A DNA stretch of 64,000 nt, taken from the NCBI GenBank assembly GCA_010279815.1, contig QEOQ01000106.1:177772-241771 (forward strand), in the 5' to 3' direction. The notes under the pieces are model-generated. The model saw only the letters and a list, made by a program, of their open reading frames with translations. It was not told where the DNA came from and did not search any database. A program made the translations under genes and the position numbers. This stretch comes from Brachionus plicatilis. Its lineage: Eukaryota > Rotifera > Eurotatoria > Ploima > Brachionidae. Positions 9,700-21,626 of the stretch are shown here, in pieces (position 1 is the first letter of the stretch; each line of letters begins with the position of its first letter).

Positions 9700-10256
9700 A
9701 ATGGGAGATTTATTTTTACATGAAAAAAAATATAAAGGAGGTTAATTATAAATAAATAAATAAATAAAAATAAAATAAAAATCAAGTTGCTTAAGATCAG
9801 CAAAAATTTTCCTTCAAGAAAAAAGTGTTGCTTCGCGTCATGAGTTGTTCTTGACTTCTATGATGAGTGATAATTTTTAAGCAATTGAAATACTTAACTA
9901 AATTAAAGTATAAAGAATATTAATTTAATTAAATTCAATTCACTTCATTTAACTTCATTTTGAATTTTGTATTTTTCTCAAAAGGAACTATAACTCGGTT
10001 CAAAAAATAAAAAATTAAAATACAAATATCTTGAAGTGTAGAAAAAATTTAATTAAATACATCCTTTTTTCCTTTTTTGTTGATTTACCATTTTTCACTG
10101 AATTTTACAATAATTATGGGAAATTTACGATAATTATCCTTATTTTACAATAAATACCGTTTTTTAGATTACCGCATTTTATGCTAAATATGGTAAAATA
10201 TCGTCAATTTACCATATTGTTACGTAAAATAATGTGAATTCATGGTATCAGCACTG
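9700..10256. other. Retroelement tail remnant and transposon arm
   Basis: AAGGAGGTTAATTATAAATAAATAAATAAATA at about 9736-9767 looks like a retroelement 3' tail, and on the opposite strand it resembles 32400-32430. Positions 10080-10256 are an ACGTAA/ACGATAA-rich arm ending CACTG plus TA, like the ends at 1610 and 6036; no matching left end is visible. No gene. Confidence 0.45.
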
Positions 10257-13200
10257 TAATTTGAAAATCAAAATAAATAACAGAGTCTAAAATTCACACA
10301 TATATGTTCAAATTAATTGTGCATAAAAGAAGGTTAGACGTAAAAATTAAAATGTGAAGCTTCTTTAAATTATAAACAAGAAAGTAGGTTTAGACCTTAA
10401 ATTATTATTTTAATCATTTATTATTTTTTTGAAATAAAGTTTTGTTTAATTATTAACAGATGATGAAAATGAATGATACTTTGAGATTTACAATACGACT
10501 CGGGTAACATAAACAATTTCTCTTATTAAATTTACATCAAAATTTTTTGATTGTTTTGAAATATTGATCAAAATTTATTAATTATAAAAATGATCAATTA
10601 AAAATTAATTTTTTAATATTCTTTCAATATCTTCTGACAATATAGTTTTTAGAAAAATGTCTTTTAAAGAACTCTGATATCATTTATATTATCTTGACAA
10701 TGTGTTGATATTTTTGTGATTAGTTTAGATTGGCTATTCACGCAACAAATATATTCGCTCAAATAGATTAATTTTTCTTTATTTTAATTATTTTTTATTT
10801 TAAAAAGTGTTCCATGGAAAGTGGACATTATTAATTTTTTTAGTTTCTAAAATAAGAAAAAATCAGAATGCTTTATCTGATTTACTTTTGTGAGGAAACA
10901 TTTTTGATCGGAAGGAATCTTTAAAGTCGCTTTTTTTTTATTAGAGTAAATACTTTACTATGAAACGTATTTTTAAAATAAAGATAAATTTAAAAAAAAA
11001 TTAATCAACGTGAATTTTCAAGTTTTTAACTTCAAATTTAGTATTGTATAATAAAATCAAATAAACGATATTTTTTATATAATTTATAAAATTTAATTTT
11101 TATAATAATTGTAAATTAAAATTGAAAAGCAAAAAATTTATGGAAAAAGCATTTAAATTAAAAAGTTTTATTTAAAAAATAATTAAAAATTTCAAATATA
11201 AAGATAATTCTGAAAAAAAAATAAAATAATAGTGTATCATGCGCTACTACAACTTTTTATGTCTTTCAAAAATATTAATAATAACTAAAATCTTAAAATC
11301 ATTACTCAAAATAATATTGCTAAAATTAAATTTCCTTAATTGTGCCGAACAACAATAAAAAATCAAGTTTTCCAACATATATCTAAAAAATCTTCTATTT
11401 TTTTAATTGAAAAAGTAATTTGGGGCCTAATATCTTTGTACTTAAAGTTTTGTTTCTCTTTTTTTCAAAGTCTATGTCGAAACTATAAAAATCGGAAAAA
11501 ATCACAAACTGGAAAAAAACGAAAAACAAATTTAAATAATTTTTAATTTTATTACTTTCAATAAATTTCCAATTTAACTTTAATTAGACATCAAATATTT
11601 TTAGGTAATATAAATACCTAAAATTCTGTAAAAAATATTTTAATTTATCTACTTAAAAAGCGATTCCCAAATGACATCGCTAACTCTTAGAATTTTTGTT
11701 TTCTCTCTGAATAGCCCGAAAGTTTATTCTGCCTTTTGTTTTAGAAAAGCTAATAATAAAGCAGCATTTTTAATGTTAGATCAGTCTTTTGAAAGTAAAT
11801 ATTATTTATCTGTTCAGACTGAGCTTAAATCCCATGGGTCCCAATTTATGTAAATCTGCTCTAAGAAAATTAATTAGGTATTTGAAACTAATCAAATAGA
11901 ATTAATTATTTCAAAAAAAATTTAATTCAAAATGTAAAATATTCAATTTTGTTTCCGTAAAGAAGAAAATCAATATTTAGACGACATATGGCTTTGTGCA
12001 ACGCGGACTACTGTCAGAATTGAACTAATAAATCATTTTTTAAAAAACAGGAACCAAATGGCCTAATCTTTATTTTCTACAAAAAAAAGGAATCATATTT
12101 AAATTTTGTTTTATCGTATGAAATTTGTAAATTTTTTTCGCTTCATCGCCATATCGATCTCTAGAGAAAAGCAGGCGCTTTAATCTGTATTTGATTTTTA
12201 ATTAACTTTTTGATTAATGAATGATCAATTTGAAAATTGTTCATTTGCTAAAGCTAACTTTTTGATCGAAAATGTTAATTTTAAGATTTTGTTTAATTAA
12301 AAGTCAATTGGGTTCAATTGATTGTTAGAGAAAAACAAAATATTCAGCAAACAAAACCTGAAAGTAAAAGTTAGTGATACCAATGTAAAAATTTTATTGT
12401 AAATCTATTTTTAGTCATTGTGAGGCTTTAATTTTAAGGAATTAAATTTTAATATCAGAAAATTATTTAAATGAATATTTTTTATCAAATGTCATCTTGA
12501 GGTCTTCAAAAAAATTTCAGATTTCAAAGATTAAGGAAGAGAAAATTATTTTAAACCAGGAAAATTGTAAGAAAAAAGGGTCAAAAAAACAAACAATTTA
12601 TTTAATTTAATCTTGAATTAATTAAACTTTTTTTTTTAATATTTAGGCTACTCTAATTGAATTAATGAATTTTTATATTAAAAAAAAATTAAAGCAAAAT
12701 TCTTGGTTTAGATTAAAATCGAATATTTATTTTTTTATTTTTTTTTATAAATTCGAATACAAAAAGCCAAAAGCAGACGAAAAATTAATTTTGCTAAAAA
12801 TAAATAAAATTGTCTAAAATTTACCAATATAAAAAATCTCAATAAACATCTAAGGGATAAGACTTTTAGAAATTTACACTTAAATTTAATGAAATTATTA
12901 TTAATTTAAATTGATCAATTATTCAGACTATCTGCGGATCGCTTACTTTTACAAGAAAAAATTAAGCTAAAAATGGAATGTTACAATTAATTTCATTTTA
13001 AAAGAAAAACTACTATACACAATTGATTTTGTAGAATGATTTATAAGAAAAAATGCAATTTTTAAGATAAATTCATTTATTTAGATTACACTCATAAACT
13101 TTTTTTATTATTTTTTGTTGCCGAAATTTTAGCAATTCAAACAAATTAAAAACTAAAATAGAAAATCTTTAAATTTTTTATTTTTATTTTTTCAAAAATA

Positions 13201-14040
13201 TTTTTTTGATTCTCAAGAAATAAAAAATTGAACAAATATCTCAATTCTTCTTTAGTTTTCATTTTTTTTCTTGTCAATTTTTGATTTTTTTTCACTAGAG
13301 TTCTAATAATTTAAGCATAAAATTAAAAAATAAATGCCTTATGCTGACTAATTTAATTTCTAAAGGGATTTAAAAAAATTTGGAATTTATTCAATAAGTT
13401 TTTTTATCTAATGCAAAATAAATTTCTCGGTAAAAATGCACCAAAATTTTCAAATAGACCATGAGACCAAAATTTTATTCTTTGTTCAGCGTAATTTTTG
13501 TTTAAAAACAAACTTTTACAATTATCCATATCATATTTACCACCAGATCAAGACAATTAACAAATCACACAATTAATTTTTAGTTGTAATAAAATTTTCA
13601 AAAAAAGTATTTTTTATTAAACAAAAAAATAAAATTTAATAACATTTGTGAGAATTTTGTGAAAATAATTAATTACAACTAGCGATTTTAATTTGATTTT
13701 AATGAGCAATTCGAAAAATATTTAGCAAATAATTTTCAAATTAATAAGAAAAATATTTTTCAATTTAAATCTAATAAATAGAGTAGTAAAAAAATCGTCC
13801 TGTGCATAGATATGGAAGAGAAAAAATTTTGCTATTTGGTCTGTCGGGCAAAATATTTCGACTTGTTTATTCAGGTGCAAAAAAAGTCTACATCACTTCT
13901 GCTATGCCCAAGATAAGAAATGTTTTGACAAAAAAATATTTCATTAATGATCATTAATCAATTTTATCAATATTTCTGGGCCTAAATCTGGAATTAATTT
14001 AGCTCAGCAGCTATAAATAAAAGATAAGTCAAACATTGTA
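10257..14040. other. AT-rich intergenic desert
   Basis: I see no gene, RNA or clear repeat in this 3.8-kb stretch. Two short open frames (11340-11546 and 11671-11853) have no recognisable content. Small islands richer in G+C near 11980-12030 and 12130-12180 do not translate convincingly. Confidence 0.5.
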
Positions 14041-14111
14041 AGCCCAGTTAACTGTTTGAGCACTGGTTTTTGGATCACGTGACTGATTTGAGTTCAGGGC
14101 TCGAATTTCAG
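14041..14111 (+). promoter_or_regulatory. Possible 5' leader exon of the Rh gene
   Basis: A stretch markedly richer in G+C, containing a CACGTG E-box-like hexamer, ends in TTTCAG followed by a good donor GTATGT at 14112. An acceptor (ATATTTTCTTTAG, ending 14581) lies six bases before the Rh start codon. A non-coding first exon spliced across 14112-14581 would explain both. Transcript evidence is lacking, and trans-splicing to the 14581 acceptor is an alternative. Confidence 0.35.
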
Positions 14112-14587
14112 GTATGTTTATTTAAGCCCAATGAAACGTGCTAAAACGCCTGACATTAGATCCATTTGTTTTTTATGGACAACGACCACTTAGAGGCCCA
14201 CATGCCCATCAGCACAGCGCGATCCGCCAACAAATCAATGATAATTATTCTAATAATTAAAATTTAGAGCGAAAACTTAAAAAAAACTCAGAGCAATTAA
14301 TCATTTAACTTAATGGAAAAAGTTTCTCCGAGTTGTAATTACTCTAAACCACCTAGAGATAAAATCAATTTGGAATCTTTTGAAGTGTAATAAAAAGTTA
14401 TCAAATTTCACCAATAAAATAAAATTATCTTCTCTTAATCTAAATCAGACATAATATTTTCCTTATTTTTTTTCTAGATGCCCCCCCCCCCCAAAATTTT
14501 ATTAGTTTTGATTAAGATTTTATCTATAAATATCGAATTTCTTGGGCCGTTTCTTAAATTTACTTGGAATATTTTCTTTAGAACAAA

Positions 14588-17500
14588 ATGTCGAATCAGA
14601 CTGATAACAGCGCAGCGTCACCGCTTCTATCCAGAAGTAAAGAGGAGTCCAGGCAAGAGGTGCACACTACGCCTGTCATCATTGCCTCAGTGGTCAACAC
14701 CTCTCCAGCAAAGTCAAAAGATCAGTCAAATGACCAGCCTAATGAGTACCGATTTGTTCATCAGCGAATTCCACCCAGGACAGGAAACCTCAAATTTTTG
14801 CTTTCTATTCTTCTCCTCGGCTTCCAGGTCCTTTTCATCATTCTCTTCGCTCTGTTCGCAAACTATTCAGACAAAGCTGACAACTCAAAATATCCAGGTA
14901 GTAAAAAAATTTTACTAAAATTTTAAGTTTTTTTTTAATTTTAAAATCAACAAAAAAATTATTTAAAATTTATCAAAATTTTTATTTAAAAAAATTCATT
15001 TAAAAAAATAATTAAAATTTTATCTAAATTTTTATTTAAAAAAAAATTTATTTAAACCAAAAAATATTTAAATTTATATTAATTAATAAGAAAAAAAATT
15101 TTTTTTTCAGTGTATGAAGACTTACATGCGATTGCTTTGCTAGGATTCGGCTTTATCATGACATTTTTGAAAAGATATGGCTATGGCAGCATTGGCTTCA
15201 ATTTGCTTTTGGTTGCTTTTGTGATTCAATGGTCGCTGTTGGTTCGTGGTTGGTTCGCTTCGTCCTCAGATCAAATGTTTAATTTTGGCATCAACTTGGA
15301 AAGCTTGATCAATGCCGATTACACAGTCATTGCTGTATTGGTGAGTTTGGGCGCGCTTTTAGGCAAAACAAGTCTTGCTCAGCTCCTAATAGTCGCGTTT
15401 ATTGAAGTAGTGGCCCAAGTAGTCAATGAATTTGTGAATCTTAGAGTATTGAATGTGTACGACATAGGTCTATCGATGCATGTGCACCTATTTGGCGCCC
15501 TATTTGGTCTGGCAGTGTCGAAATTTTTGCACTTTCACGGTGTCAAAAGTCAAAAGCAAGCGCCAGTCTACCACTCGGATCTTTTTGCTTTGATCGGAAC
15601 ATTGTTCCTGTGGGTCTATTATCCAAGCTTTAATAGTTTGCTGTCTACTGGAGCTGACAGACAAAACAGAGCTATTGTGAACACACTTGCTGCTATTTCG
15701 GCTTCATGTGTGGTCACCTTTGGAATATCATCGCTGGCTGGAAAAGGAAAATTGAATGTCTTGCATGTTCAGCATGCTACCATTGCCGGAGGAATTGCCA
15801 TCGGAAGTGTTGCTGATCTTAGAGTGCAAGTTTATATTGCTCTCATTGTTGGTTCCTTTGCTGGTTTGATATCAACCATTGGATACAAGTATATCGATGT
15901 AAGATTTAATTAAAATGATTTTAAGATTTAAAAATTTATTGTTTGATTAAAATAACTAATTGATGTTTATTAGAAGGAGCATTAGAGATTAGTAAAAGTA
16001 TTTTTCTTAGAGAAGGCATTTATTTTTTAATAGATGCATAAAAATCTTCAAACGAGATAAATGGTTCCCCACAAACTAAAAACTTTTCACCACAAACCAA
16101 GAACTTTTTAACACAAATCACTACATAACACAATTTTTTTGTACCCAAAAAAAAAAAACTTTTACATATTTAACCAAATAACTGGTTAACACGAATTTTT
16201 TTTGGTGAAAAAAAATTTAAAAATTTGTTTTGTAATATTTTTTCAAATAGTGTTTATAAATTAATGAAAGTATAGCAATTTTCTTTTTAAATTTTATTGA
16301 AAATTTTTGAAAGAAAATATGAAAAATTGAAATATAAAAATTTTTCTTTTTTTTTGAAACTGTAGCAATTGTTGTAGGCAATACAGAATCTGGTGGTTGA
16401 TGATTTCTATATTGCCTACAACAATTGCTATTTATCCATTTTTATTTGTGGAGAGCAGTTTTTATCTTAGTCAAGTTATTTTTGTGCTGAAAATTTTTTC
16501 TTTATGGGGAAAAGTTTTTGATTTGTGAGTGACAGTTTTATGTTTGTGGGGACTAGGTAGACCCATCTTCAAACTGATTTTTTAAAAGTTTAAAAAAGTC
16601 AAAAAATCTTAACACTATTTTGTTTTTGTAATTTTCAATATGAATTTCTTTATTTTTTTATGTCATTTTTTCGTTTCAGAAATTAAAAAATGTTTAATTT
16701 CTTAAGCTGAAAAGGCTACAGAAATTTTTTTTTTAAACTGGGTCTTCAATACGTCACTAAATTTTTATTCACTTTTCTGGGGAGTCTTCCACCGAAATTA
16801 TGATGTTTTGTTGATCGTCAGTCAAGTTCCCTGATAAGTTAATATTTTTTTCTTTGTGATAATTTTTAAAATTTCTAAGAAAAGAAGATTTTCATTTAGG
16901 CTTAAAATGAATTTTTTGAAAGAATTAATATGAAAGACTATGAAAGAATTTTGAAAGATGATTTATAAAATCAAATGGAAAATCAAGACCGGTGATAAGG
17001 TTTAGAAAATTTAGACATCTTTTGCTAAAGGCGATAAAAAAATTCTAAAAAAAAAGATCAATTTCTTTTAATCTTTTTTATAAAACTTTTGAATGAAATT
17101 TTTTACTTTTTTTATCATCTCGTAGTTCAACTATCTATAAACAAAAACTTAATTTTAAAAATATAGTGACGCTTTTAGTTAAAATCGTAAAAAATTAAAC
17201 TCAAGATTAATTAAAAAAATTGAAAACAATTTCAGAGGAATTAAAGAGATGTTTGACTTTTTGTATTAAATTTTCTAAATAAAAAATTTTTTATCAAAAA
17301 GTCAATAAAGCTTTTTAAACTAAATTCAAATATTAATTCTCAGGAAATGAGATCTTAAATTTTTTTCAAAAATTTTGAAAAGTCAATCAATTTTAAAAGA
17401 ATTACGTAAATTGATCTTGACTTTAATTTTTACAATATAAATTTACCAAAATAGTCTCAATATTTTAAATGTCTAATTTTGATCTGAAAAATATAATTAG

Positions 17501-18332
17501 ATAATGAAATGGTGAAAATAAATTAGAAAATTTAACATTAAAAAGTCCTTAAAATAAATATAAAAAATCAGATGTTTAATTATAATTTGCTTTAATTTGT
17601 AAGATGTTTATCATGGTGCTATTATTTGCTAAAAAATATTAATTAATATTAGTAGCAATTAATTATGGCAAATTTTAAAATTTTTAATTTTTTTTTAATT
17701 CTCTAATTAAAAATGTAGATCTAGATTTAAAAAAATGATCAATTTGAGTCCGAGTTTTTAGGAATTAGCATTTTTTTATTTCAATTTACATCAATTAAAA
17801 TTGAATTTTTTTTTATTTTATTACAATTAAAATAATAATTATTTTTAAGCCATTGTTGACTCGTGTTGGCAAATTACATGATACATGTAGTGTCCAAAGC
17901 TTGCACGGATTCCCAGGTTTGATTGCTGGCGTTGTGAGCGCAATTTTTGCAGCCTGCTCCACTTTTGGTGAATATAAGCACGAATTGTATGAAATTTATC
18001 CGGCTAGAGTTCCAATGGTCAATTCGACCGAATTTTTTGATCAAGAAATTTTGACCGAAAATGGTAAAGGAAGAAGTGGACTAGAACAAGCTGGATTTCA
18101 ATTAATCGCAATAGCAATCACTGTCGGAATATCACTGGTAGCTGGTGCCATAACTGGACTGTTGTTACGTTTGCCACTATTTGAACAACTAAATGAAGAT
18201 GTGGAGATGTTTGACGACGAGGCTCAATGGGTTACCCCCGACGATTATGCTTTGAAATTGACGTTCGCTAATCAACATTCAGAAGAGGAGAAGAAAGCTG
18301 ATGATAATCAACATGAAGACACCAAAGTTTAA
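14588..18332 (+). CDS. Rh-type ammonium/ammonia channel (Rh50/RhBG-RhCG-like)
   Basis: Three exons, 14588-14897, 15111-15898 and 17850-18332, join in phase (GTAGTA, GTAAGA donors; TTTTTTTCAG, ATTTTTAAG acceptors) to give 526 residues. Exon 1 encodes an about 70-residue polar N-tail and a membrane span. Exon 2 holds most helices, including LLGFGFIMTFLKRYGYG and SMHVHLFGALFGL. Exon 3 starts at LHDTCSVQSLHGFPG. The two pore histidines of the Amt/Rh family correspond to about His229 and His385, so the conduction site is intact. Rh proteins are trimeric, 11-12-helix plasma-membrane channels for NH3/NH4+, used in aquatic animals for ammonia excretion. The N-tail is longer than in vertebrate Rh proteins (about 460-480 residues in all). 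Intron 2 is 1.95 kb and has acquired a MITE (16064-16555). The C-tail is acidic, ending in EDTKV. Confidence 0.95.
16064..16555. mobile_element. MITE/foldback element in Rh intron 2
   Basis: The ends are imperfect inverted repeats: TCCCCACAAACTAAAAACTTTTCACC on the left and its inverse with GGGGAAAAGTTTTTGATTTG on the right. Near the middle lies a perfect 21-bp inverted repeat (16363-16383 with 16410-16430) around a 26-base loop. No coding sequence. Confidence 0.6.
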
Positions 18333-18600
18333 GACTATTTTTAAATGTTTTTATTTGTATGAAAATGTTTAATTTTAGATATTTGTATTTTGATTGATTT
18401 TTTTTTTTAAGTATGTTTAAAAAATGTACTGGATTATTTTTTTCTTTTTTAGAATTTGATAGTTTTTTTTCCAAATAAATTTTGTAGCAATTTTGTTTTT
18501 AATCTTAGAATAAGCAAAAAGATCGATTCTCCGAGATAGAAATCTTTTTTAAAAGAATTCCGAATAGTTTGCACACTAATTATTTAGTTTTATTTTTTAA
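18333..18600. repeat. Rh 3' flank, duplicated in inverted orientation
   Basis: This is the 3' untranslated region and downstream flank of the Rh gene. Positions 18409-18600 recur almost base for base, reversed, at 26921-27112 (landmarks ATCGATTCTCCGAGATAGAA, AGAATTCCGAATAGTTTGCA). AATAAA at about 18474 is a candidate polyadenylation signal. Confidence 0.8.
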
Positions 18601-19384
18601 TATAATTAAATTAAGTTACTTTGAGTATTTTAACTTAGAAAATGATAAATAATATAAAATTTAGTTATGAATCGTATAAAATAAACAAGGAACTGTCAGA
18701 ATTAAAATTAGACATTAAATATAAAAGTTGGCTGTATTAATAGCAGGCACTTGAAAAACCAGAATGCACAAATGAAACTAAAGAAGAAGTAAGTAAATCT
18801 TGATAAGTGTTCTGAATTCGATATTTTTTTTTAGCGAAAAGGTTTAAAAATGCATATGGCTAAAAAATATTAAAATTTATAACTGATGATTTCGAATTTC
18901 TTTGGTCACTTAATTTTTTCTTTTTAACTTGTGGTCACATATTCCATCTTTGAAAAAAAGGTGACCAGTCTTGGTCACATATTTTAATTAAGGGGTTCTG
19001 ATCACACCTATGACAATAGATCCAAAATTCACTTTTTATTAGATTTAGAGTAAAATAAAATGAAGTTTGAAGCAATAAAAAAATGTAATGGAGAGAAAAA
19101 TATTTAAAAAAAATAAAATGATATTAATTTGATGATAATTAACATACTATAAATAAAATTTCTTTTTTTTTTCCATGTTAAAAAGATAGGAAAAAAAAAT
19201 TTGCGAATCGCTATGTTAAAGGATTTGTATATGAGGTTTGCACTCTTCCTCCATTTTTTATTAATTTTAAAACAAATATAAACTTTACAAATTGTCTTGA
19301 ATTTGAAAAATTTAAGCTTTTATTAGGCTTTTAATCAATTACATTTAAAAAAAATTGTGGGAAAAAATTCAAAATTAGAAAAGA
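18601..19384. other. Intergenic, with inverted copy of the 8.8-kb repeat
   Basis: No gene. Positions 19135-19290 are the reverse complement of 8745-8895 (GCGAATCGCTATGTTAAAGG, GAGGTTTGCACTCTTCCTCC). The rest is AT-rich without a readable feature. Confidence 0.6.
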
Positions 19385-20345
19385 AATGGTTTAATTTTTT
19401 GTGTTTGAATTATAAAATGTATCCAATGTTGAAATAACATTGAAAAAGTGCGATGTTTCAAATATTTTTTTAAGTTTCAAATAAAAAATAATTTTAAGCA
19501 CTCCTATTTCTTTTTTTAATAGAATAGTTAATTCCTGAATTATTTAGAAATTTGAAAAAAATATTGAAAATTCTTTATTTTACTTTTAAATAATTTACTT
19601 ATTTATCTGTACCTCTACCAACCTTCAGAATAAAAATATGTAAAACAAAAAAATTAAAAATAAAGTTAAATAAGATATAATAATATAAAAAATAATTTAA
19701 AAAGAAAAAAAAGATAAAATATTTTTTATGGTTTTTTCTTAATATTCAATCGCTGAAAAACTTGGTCTAGTCGGATACATAAACCATAGTTTACCTTTTA
19801 TGCAAACAATTGTTCTTGGGTTTTGTGAACTATAAGTTCATCTATTTTTTTTGCTCACGTAAAGGTGATCAAATGTCAAATTAGGTGAAAAACTTTAATA
19901 TTAGGATAACAATTTTTAGTTTAGGTTAACTAATGGTTCATAAAACCTGAGAACAAAAATTGTTCCAGTAATAGATGAACCATTGTTCACCTAACCGACT
20001 AAACCCAAAAAACTTCTTTTTTTTTTTCTTTAAAAACTTTTACTTAAGTGATAATTGAAGTTCGTTTGATGCAATTTATTGAATGCTCAATTTTAAATAA
20101 ATGCCAAACAGATCTTAGATAGTTTTTTAACTACAAATATTTTCTTAAAGATCATCATATCACAAACTCAAAGTCAGAATTTATAATAAAAACAAAGTTT
20201 TTCATGTTTGCAATGTTAACTTAAAATTATTTTTTCTTTGAAACTGAAAAAAATATATGAAATATCCTACTTTTTCAATGTTAATGTTCAATGTTATTTC
20301 AACATTGGATACATTTTGTAATTCAAATACAAAAAATTAAACCAA
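19385..20345. mobile_element. TIR element, copy A, with nested MITE
   Basis: The left end reads GGTTTAATTTTTTGTGTTTGA...AATGTATCCAATGTTGAAATA and is inverted at 20245-20345. A second copy with the same ends lies at 59218-60003. Inside, 19750-19835 and 19945-20020 form a further inverted pair (TTTTGGGTTTAGTCGG type ends; GTTCACCTAACCGACTAAAC), also present in part in the 59-kb copy (59782-59855). No transposase is readable, so both are non-autonomous. Confidence 0.7.
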
Positions 20346-20435
20346 ATTAATTTTAAAAAAATAAGTTAAAAAATGAGTTCAGATCATTCTTTAAATTTAA
20401 AGATTTGGCTTAAAAGATTAAAAAAAAGTCCATAA

Positions 20436-21215
20436 AAAAATGTATTGGTATTTTTTCAATGCAAGTTTTTCTTTTTTAAAATTTTGCCCTCAGAAATCGA
20501 TTTCTTTATTGATCAAAAATAAATATTCATCTATATTCATGTTCTTATTTTTAGCCAAAAAATCAAAAAAATGATTGCCAGGTCTAATTGACCCGACCGG
20601 GCTCTAACGGTATAAAAAAATGGGACTTTCTAGGGATAAAAAAATTTTAAAATGAGCTGGAAAATATTCTAAAAGAGGAAACAGAAAAGGAGAATTACAG
20701 AAAATCCTAGAACAAGATGTTTTTTATCTTGGTGATTATGCTTTATCAAATGAGGCTAAAAAACAAGAAGCATTCACTAAATTTCACTAAATTCAATTAA
20801 AAACCTCCATTCATTCATTTAATAAGAATTAAATTTTGTATTGGAATTTTTGTATGAAAATTTACATGGTCTTTTTTGAATATATTTTGAGTAAAACAAT
20901 TTGTCTAGAAAAAAAACTATTTTCATCAGAATTTGCAGTTGATGCAACGACGACGAACACTCTTCATCCTCTATTCAAACGAAAATAATCACCACCCGTT
21001 TCATCCCTAGATGGGAATTGACATTTTCATATGGTCGGATTATGTTTATTTTGCACTGAAAAAAATAACTTTTCTTCGATTTCTATGTTTATCACTTTTA
21101 TTTAAGTTTAAAGATGAATATTTACATTTGATCAATAAAGAAATCGATTTCTGAGGGCAAAATTTTAAAAAAGAAAAACTTGCATTGAAAAAATACCAAT
21201 ACATTTTTTTTCAGC
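20436..21215. mobile_element. TIR element, about 780 bp
   Basis: TATTGGTATTTTTTCAATGCAAG...TTTTGCCCTCAGAAATCGATTTCTTTATTGATC on the left (20436-20525) is repeated in inverted orientation on the right (21125-21215), about 90 bases nearly perfect. The interior has islands of higher G+C near 20580-20630 and 20940-21020 but no convincing open frame. Superfamily not recognised. Confidence 0.7.
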
Positions 21216-21560
21216 AAGTATGGCAATGAACACTATTTGTCAGCTTTAAAAACTGGGCTTAATACAAATATTTACATTAATTCAGAAATGAAAACTACCC
21301 GCTAATATGAAAAAATTCATAAACTATTAGAAGAATTCAATTCAATTCAAGGCCTACTAACGTTTGTAATTTCTTAGTCTAAAAGCCCATTACGGGAACA
21401 AAATTGGCAAAATTTATATCTGAATTTTACGATAGCAAAATAAAACTCAAAGGAAAGAATAATACCTTTATCCATTTGCATTCTTCGTGCTAACTATTAA
21501 ATAAAAAAGTTTAAAAAAAAACATAAATAACTCTACTAAAACCCGATAAACCAATAAAGC

Positions 21561-21605
21561 AGGGGAGGTGCGGAGGGGACGAAGTCCCCTCCGCGACTTG
21601 TTAAA
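21561..21605. repeat. Dispersed GC-rich hairpin (copy 1)
   Basis: An 11-bp perfect stem, 21570-21580 with 21584-21594 (GCGGAGGGGAC / GTCCCCTCCGC), closes a GAA loop. It is preceded by GGGGAGGT and followed by GACTTGTTA. A second copy at 55880-55921 has the same flanks and stem length but two compensatory base-pair changes. It ends just before the duplicated NmrA segment. It could be a transposon (Helitron-like) terminus or a structured RNA end; unknown. Confidence 0.7.
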
Positions 21606-21626
21606 TTAAAAATTAAAAATAAAAAT

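Noticed and set aside
9594..9803. Minus-strand frame of 69 codons rich in I/L/F
   Set aside because: Covers a hAT MITE end and an AATA-repeat retroelement tail; hydrophobicity is an artefact of T-rich sequence.
11671..11853. 60-codon frame MTSLTLRIFVF...
   Set aside because: Short and without domain, signal peptide or neighbouring exons; length is near chance for this composition.
14478..14918. Plus-strand open frame of 146 codons starting MPPPPKIL
   Set aside because: It overlaps Rh exon 1 in another frame and arises from a poly-C run; the Rh frame at 14588 continues in phase across introns and matches the family.
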